Shown here: piece after piece, positions 8,150 through 9,444 of the stretch
Layout of the letters: each line of letters begins with the position of its first letter
Numbering within the stretch: position 1 is the stretch's first letter
Assembly: GCA_900321775.1 (NCBI GenBank)
Contig: ONXE01000067.1
Coordinates: forward strand, 1-9,444
From: an uncultured Bacteroidales bacterium
Lineage (GTDB): Bacteria; Bacteroidota; Bacteroidia; Bacteroidales; Paludibacteraceae
Direction of reading: 5' to 3'
Length of the DNA stretch: 9,444 nucleotides
Made by a program: the position numbers and the translations under genes
The notes under the pieces: model-generated
Databases searched by the model: none
Told to the model about the DNA's origin: nothing
The model's input: the letters and a program-made list of their open reading frames with translations, nothing else

Positions 8150-8267
8150 AATCGTGTTGATTTATGGCCAATCGTAAATCCCTTTCCCGATGGTTGGCGC
8201 TGAGGATTGTCGCAGGTCGTGCCTCCCACCGGTTATTATGCCTGCTTTGGATTGGCGATTGTTAAAC
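8150..8267. other. Gene-free stretch upstream of the primase operon
   Basis: There is no convincing gene or strong promoter here. A seven-base inverted repeat, GCCAATC (8167-8173) with GATTGGC (8250-8256), could close a long stem in a transcript reading leftward. TACGATTG on the minus strand differs at one defined position from the TAnnTTTG box and would start RNA only about 15 bases before ATG 8149, but no -33 element is visible. Confidence 0.4.
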
Positions 8268-8294
8268 AAAAAAATCACCGCCAAACGCGATGAT
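8268..8294 (-). terminator. Intrinsic terminator, minus strand
   Basis: On the minus strand ATCATCGC (8294-8287) pairs with GCGGTGAT (8281-8274) around the 5-base loop GTTTG. All eight positions pair, one of them as G-T. The stem is followed at once by seven T residues (8274-8268). It sits between the second TAnnTTTG promoter and the primase operon, so it either ends a small RNA or works as an attenuator. The plus strand lacks a T-run. Confidence 0.8.
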
Positions 8295-8412
8295 TATCCG
8301 GGGCCCCCAAACAACCTCCTGGTTTTTGGGGAGAGCGGAGGCTGGTGTTGCCTTAATGAGCCTGTCGGAACAGAAGGCTCAGTCCGAGCAATCACCATGC
8401 CGATCGCGAATG
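8268..8412 (-). ncRNA. Candidate structured small RNA or attenuated leader, about 145 nt
   Basis: This region lies between a TAnnTTTG promoter box and an intrinsic terminator, with no credible minus-strand gene inside. In transcript order it can form a weak 5' stem (CACC with GGTG), a hairpin TGAGCCT/AGGCTCA (8381-8375 with 8363-8357), and an 11-bp hairpin (8331-8305) in which CCCCAAAAACC pairs with GGTT-G-TTTGGGG across an AGGA loop with one bulged G. The terminator stem follows. Most of the length is therefore paired. It could be a stand-alone regulatory RNA, for example a replication-control RNA, or an attenuator leader for the primase operon that starts about 120 bases further on. I cannot assign an Rfam family; Bacteroidales-1, which I recall as having this promoter-to-terminator layout, is worth testing first. 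Confidence 0.55.
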
Positions 8413-8418
8413 ACGGTG

Positions 8419-8450
8419 CAAAATTACTGCTATTTTACGTGAAATTAGGT
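8419..8450 (-). promoter_or_regulatory. Bacteroidota-type promoter for the candidate small RNA/leader
   Basis: Minus-strand TAATTTTG (8426-8419) matches the TAnnTTTG -7 consensus at every defined position. The -33 position, about 20 bases upstream near 8447-8450, has no good TTTG and is instead covered by the GTGAAAT operator-like repeats, as expected of a regulated promoter. Transcription would begin near 8412. Confidence 0.5.
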
Positions 8451-8462
8451 GAAATATTTCAC
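8439..8462. promoter_or_regulatory. GTGAAAT operator-like repeats with a perfect 14-bp palindrome
   Basis: GTGAAATATTTCAC (8449-8462) is a perfect palindrome. A third half-site, GTGAAAT, lies in direct orientation at 8439-8445, ten bases away start to start (about one helical turn). The cluster covers the -33 position of the promoter whose -7 box is at 8419-8426, the layout of a dimeric repressor site. The binding protein is unknown; the small proteins encoded nearby are candidates. Confidence 0.55.
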
Positions 8463-8477
8463 TTTTTTACAAAAAAC

Positions 8478-8777
8478 TCACTTTTTCTTCAATTGTTCAT
8501 GCTTGAGCAGGCTGTTGGGGTTCACTTCCCACCCAAAAAGCTTGGATAGATTGGCGCACATCTTGGTTCGGTTGTAGTTGGCTCCGGCGTACATATCCTC
8601 GCCTTTCTGTTTCTTTTTCTCCAGCCACTGCACTACTGCTTTGTAATCGCCCGCGCTCGGGTACAACGTGGACACGTGCTCACCCGCCCCGCCCGAGTAG
8701 TTGATGATCTGACTTTCGATGTGCTGCTCGGCGATGTAGTTGCCTGCAACATAGATATTGGTTGTTCCCTCGCTCAT
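8478..8777 (-). CDS. Small GNYI-motif protein of unknown function
   Basis: This 99-residue protein starts at ATG 8777, which overlaps the previous stop as ATGA. Residues 5-27 (TTNIYVAGNYIAEQHIESQII) alternate hydrophobic and polar residues and share VxGNYIxxQ with the C-terminus of the upstream protein. After a Gly-rich break (YSGGAGEH, 27-34) comes a helical, basic region, DYKAVVQWLEKKKQKGEDMYAGANYNRTKMCANLSKLFGWEVNPNSLLKHEQLKKK. The part from YNRTKMCANL to PNSLLK has the look of a small helix-turn-helix. I recall similar endings in Bacteroidales hypothetical proteins, but no named family. No signal peptide or membrane segment is seen. A role as DNA-binding or adaptor partner of the coiled-coil protein is inferred. 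Confidence 0.72.
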   Translation of the reverse strand: MSEGTTNIYVAGNYIAEQHIESQIINYSGGAGEHVSTLYPSAGDYKAVVQWLEKKKQKGEDMYAGANYNRTKMCANLSKLFGWEVNPNSLLKHEQLKKK

Positions 8778-9067
8778 TGTTGTTGGTTGTTATACTGGTT
8801 ATTGATGTAGTTGCCGGTGACGGTGATGGTGTTATTCTGCTTAATGGACTGCAAAAAAGCATTCTGCCGACGGAGTTCCGCATTCTCTTCCGTCAGTTTG
8901 TTCTTCTCGCACTCAAGTTGCGATATCTTGTCCTTAAGTTGCTGAATCTCAATGCTTAACGCTCGCTCCCTTTCAGCAGAAGCGAGTAACACCTTGCCTA
9001 TTCCCTCCTTGAGAAGAATAGAAATATCGGTGTCCGAGTGCCCTTTGTTGGTCTGGTCCTCGAGCAT
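8774..9067 (-). CDS. Small coiled-coil protein ending in a GNYI/Asn-Gln-rich tail
   Basis: This 97-residue protein starts at ATG 9067 (MLEDQTNKGH). The frame extends to a TTG at 9130, but that codon lies inside the -7 promoter box, so the longer form would not be transcribed. After a short N-terminal part, residues about 30-75 form a strong coiled coil with heptad Leu/Ile spacing (EIQQLKDKISQLECEKNKLTEENAELRRQN). The last 20 residues switch to NTITVTGNYINNQYNNQQQ, a beta-prone Asn/Gln-rich tail. It contains GNYI, repeated at the N-terminus of the next gene's product, whose start overlaps this stop. Oligomerisation through the coil and pairing with the partner through the tail is plausible but unproven. 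No known family is recognised. Confidence 0.75.
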   Translation of the reverse strand: MLEDQTNKGHSDTDISILLKEGIGKVLLASAERERALSIEIQQLKDKISQLECEKNKLTEENAELRRQNAFLQSIKQNNTITVTGNYINNQYNNQQQ

Positions 9068-9127
9068 TGTCTGTATGTGTTTGTACTTATCAAATTTTTG
9101 TTCTATGCATCGTTTCAAATGCGACTG

Positions 9128-9159
9128 CAAAGGTACTGCTTTTTTTCCACTTATGCAAG
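9128..9159 (-). promoter_or_regulatory. Bacteroidota-type promoter for the coiled-coil gene pair
   Basis: Minus-strand TACCTTTG (9135-9128) matches TAnnTTTG at every defined position. Twenty bases upstream is CTTG (9159-9156), close to the TTTG -33 element. RNA would start near 9121, giving a leader of roughly 54 nt before ATG 9067. Confidence 0.7.
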
Positions 9160-9186
9160 CAATTTGAGAAAAAAATTTTTTTTGCT
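9158..9186. other. A7T8 tract within a short inverted repeat, upstream of promoter
   Basis: AGCAA (9158-9162) and TTGCT (9182-9186) flank a run of seven A (9169-9175) followed by eight T (9176-9183). It lies immediately upstream of the -33 element of the minus-strand promoter, where it could bend DNA, act as an UP-like element or bind an HU-type protein. Confidence 0.5.
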
Positions 9187-9211
9187 ATGTGGGACTTTGC
9201 AATACCGACGC

Positions 9212-9269
9212 ACCATCATTCATGAAAAGTATACAAGTATACAAAGTATACACATCAATGAATGATGGT
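9212..9269 (-). repeat. GTATAC repeat, copy B, enclosed by a 12-bp inverted repeat
   Basis: Bases 9225-9256 are the exact reverse complement of 5218-5249, with GTATAC at 9229, 9237 and 9246. The copy lacks the CTCTCACATG edge present in copies A and C. It is enclosed by perfect 12-bp arms, ACCATCATTCAT (9212-9223) and ATGAATGATGGT (9258-9269), which could extrude as a cruciform presenting the hexamers in the loop. No gene is seen here. Confidence 0.93.
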
Positions 9270-9277
9270 AATTGGCC

Positions 9278-9322
9278 ATAATATAAATATAAATAATATA
9301 AAATATTATTATATTATATTAT
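9278..9322. other. 45-base stretch of only A and T, possible unwinding region
   Basis: Every base from 9278 to 9322 is A or T. It contains the hairpin AATAATAT (9292-9299) with ATATTATT (9303-9310), and is followed by the 10-bp palindrome ATGAATTCAT (9321-9330). It sits next to GTATAC copy B and upstream of an operon leading to a primase-helicase, as a DNA unwinding element of an iteron origin would. It could instead be an ordinary promoter region for a gene beyond the window. Confidence 0.6.
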
Positions 9323-9356
9323 GAATTCATTTCCGACCTGGAGCCGTCATCTTACT

Positions 9357-9396
9357 CTCTCACATGGATGTGTATACTCTGTATACTTTGTATACT
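9357..9396 (+). repeat. GTATAC repeat, copy C
   Basis: Bases 9357-9378 match 5208-5229 exactly; after one mismatch a further TGTATACT follows. The GTATAC hexamers are at 9372, 9381 and 9390, a regular 9-base spacing against 9 and 8 in copy A. The CACAT-GG-ATGTG palindrome is kept. Like copy A, it lies just downstream of the stop codon of a minus-strand reading frame. Confidence 0.92.
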
Positions 9397-9401
9397 CTCG
9401 T

Positions 9402-9444
9402 CTACCCCTCCGTCATCTCGCTCACAGCACCCGTAATCGCCATT
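9402..9444 (-). CDS. Possible 3' end of another minus-strand gene
   Basis: From the window edge a minus-strand frame reads MAITGAVSEMTEG and stops at TAG (9404-9402), seven bases before copy C begins on that strand. Thirteen codons cannot prove a gene. The parallel with copy A, which also begins at the stop of a minus-strand gene, is the main support. One other minus-strand frame is also open here, but it runs on through the repeat. Confidence 0.3.
   Translation of the reverse strand, partial: MAITGAVSEMTEG

Larger units (their letters stand above)
5208..9396. mobile_element. Candidate integrated element or replicon bounded by GTATAC repeats
   Basis: The outer copies A (5208-5249) and C (9357-9396) are direct repeats about 4.15 kb apart. 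An inner copy (B, 9225-9256) is inverted and matches A perfectly over 32 bases. Between them lie five co-oriented minus-strand genes ending in a primase-helicase, none related to the Sus-type operon on the left. This is how an integrated small replicon or a mobilised island would look. No integrase, transposase or relaxase is encoded, so movement would need help in trans or genes beyond the window. The alternative is that these are dispersed regulatory or origin repeats and nothing here moves. The right boundary is uncertain, because another minus-strand frame appears to end just beyond copy C. Confidence 0.4.

Noticed and set aside
7787..8203. A plus-strand 138-codon frame opposite the 121-aa gene
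   Set aside because: It is Val/Leu-rich shadow translation, and the minus-strand alternative is supported by the ATGA overlap and operon layout.
8190..8549. A plus-strand 119-codon open frame across the gene gap
   Set aside because: It runs through the hairpins, the operator-like palindrome and into the minus-strand 8478-8777 gene. The translation is low quality, with no family resemblance and no promoter seen.
9068..9130. Extension of the coiled-coil gene to a TTG start at 9130
   Set aside because: That TTG is part of the TACCTTTG promoter box, so it would lie upstream of the RNA start.
9212..9396. GTATAC repeats as a CRISPR array
   Set aside because: The units are hexamers at 8-9-base spacing with no unique spacers, the copies lie in different orientations, and no cas gene is present.

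Overview
The window looks like Bacteroidota, most likely order Bacteroidales. It carries a SusD-type surface lipoprotein, a second lipoprotein with a CKDD sequence like the known surface-export signal, minus-strand promoters that fit the phylum's TAnnTTTG -7 box, an almost complete lack of Shine-Dalgarno sites, and a GAAAATT repeat of a kind common in this order. I cannot name the genus.

The left part (2-5179, plus strand) is the distal part of a nutrient-acquisition operon. It contains a SusD-like lipoprotein cut by the window edge, a lipoprotein with a bacterial Ig-like (BIG2) domain, and, 7 bases later, a secreted M6-family metalloprotease that starts at TTG and ends in a beta-rich tail resembling a type IX secretion sorting domain. 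The SusC transporter is expected just upstream, outside the window. No glycosidase is seen, and a protease sits in the operon, so a protein or peptide (perhaps glycoprotein) substrate is the more natural guess.

The right part (5208-9396) is accessory DNA with every gene on the minus strand. A promoter at 9128-9159 drives two tiny overlapping genes: a coiled-coil protein and a partner that shares a GNYI motif with it. Next comes a 330-base gap holding a palindromic operator-like site, a second TAnnTTTG box, a multi-hairpin region and an intrinsic terminator; together these look like an unannotated small RNA or attenuated leader of about 145 nt. Then follow two small genes of unknown function and a VirE_N/BT4734-type primase fused to a DUF3987-type P-loop helicase. 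No integrase, transposase or relaxase is visible.

The most striking signal is a repeat built from three GTATAC hexamers. One copy (A) abuts the primase stop codon. A second (B) lies inverted upstream of the first promoter and is identical to A over 32 bases, and a third (C) lies about 100 bases further right in the same orientation as A. B sits inside a 12-bp inverted repeat and next to a 45-base stretch of pure A/T, a layout reminiscent of an iteron-type origin beside its primase-helicase. Copies A and C could equally be the ends (attachment sites) of an integrated 4.15-kb element placed between two convergent host genes. These readings are inferences; the repeats themselves are read directly from the sequence.
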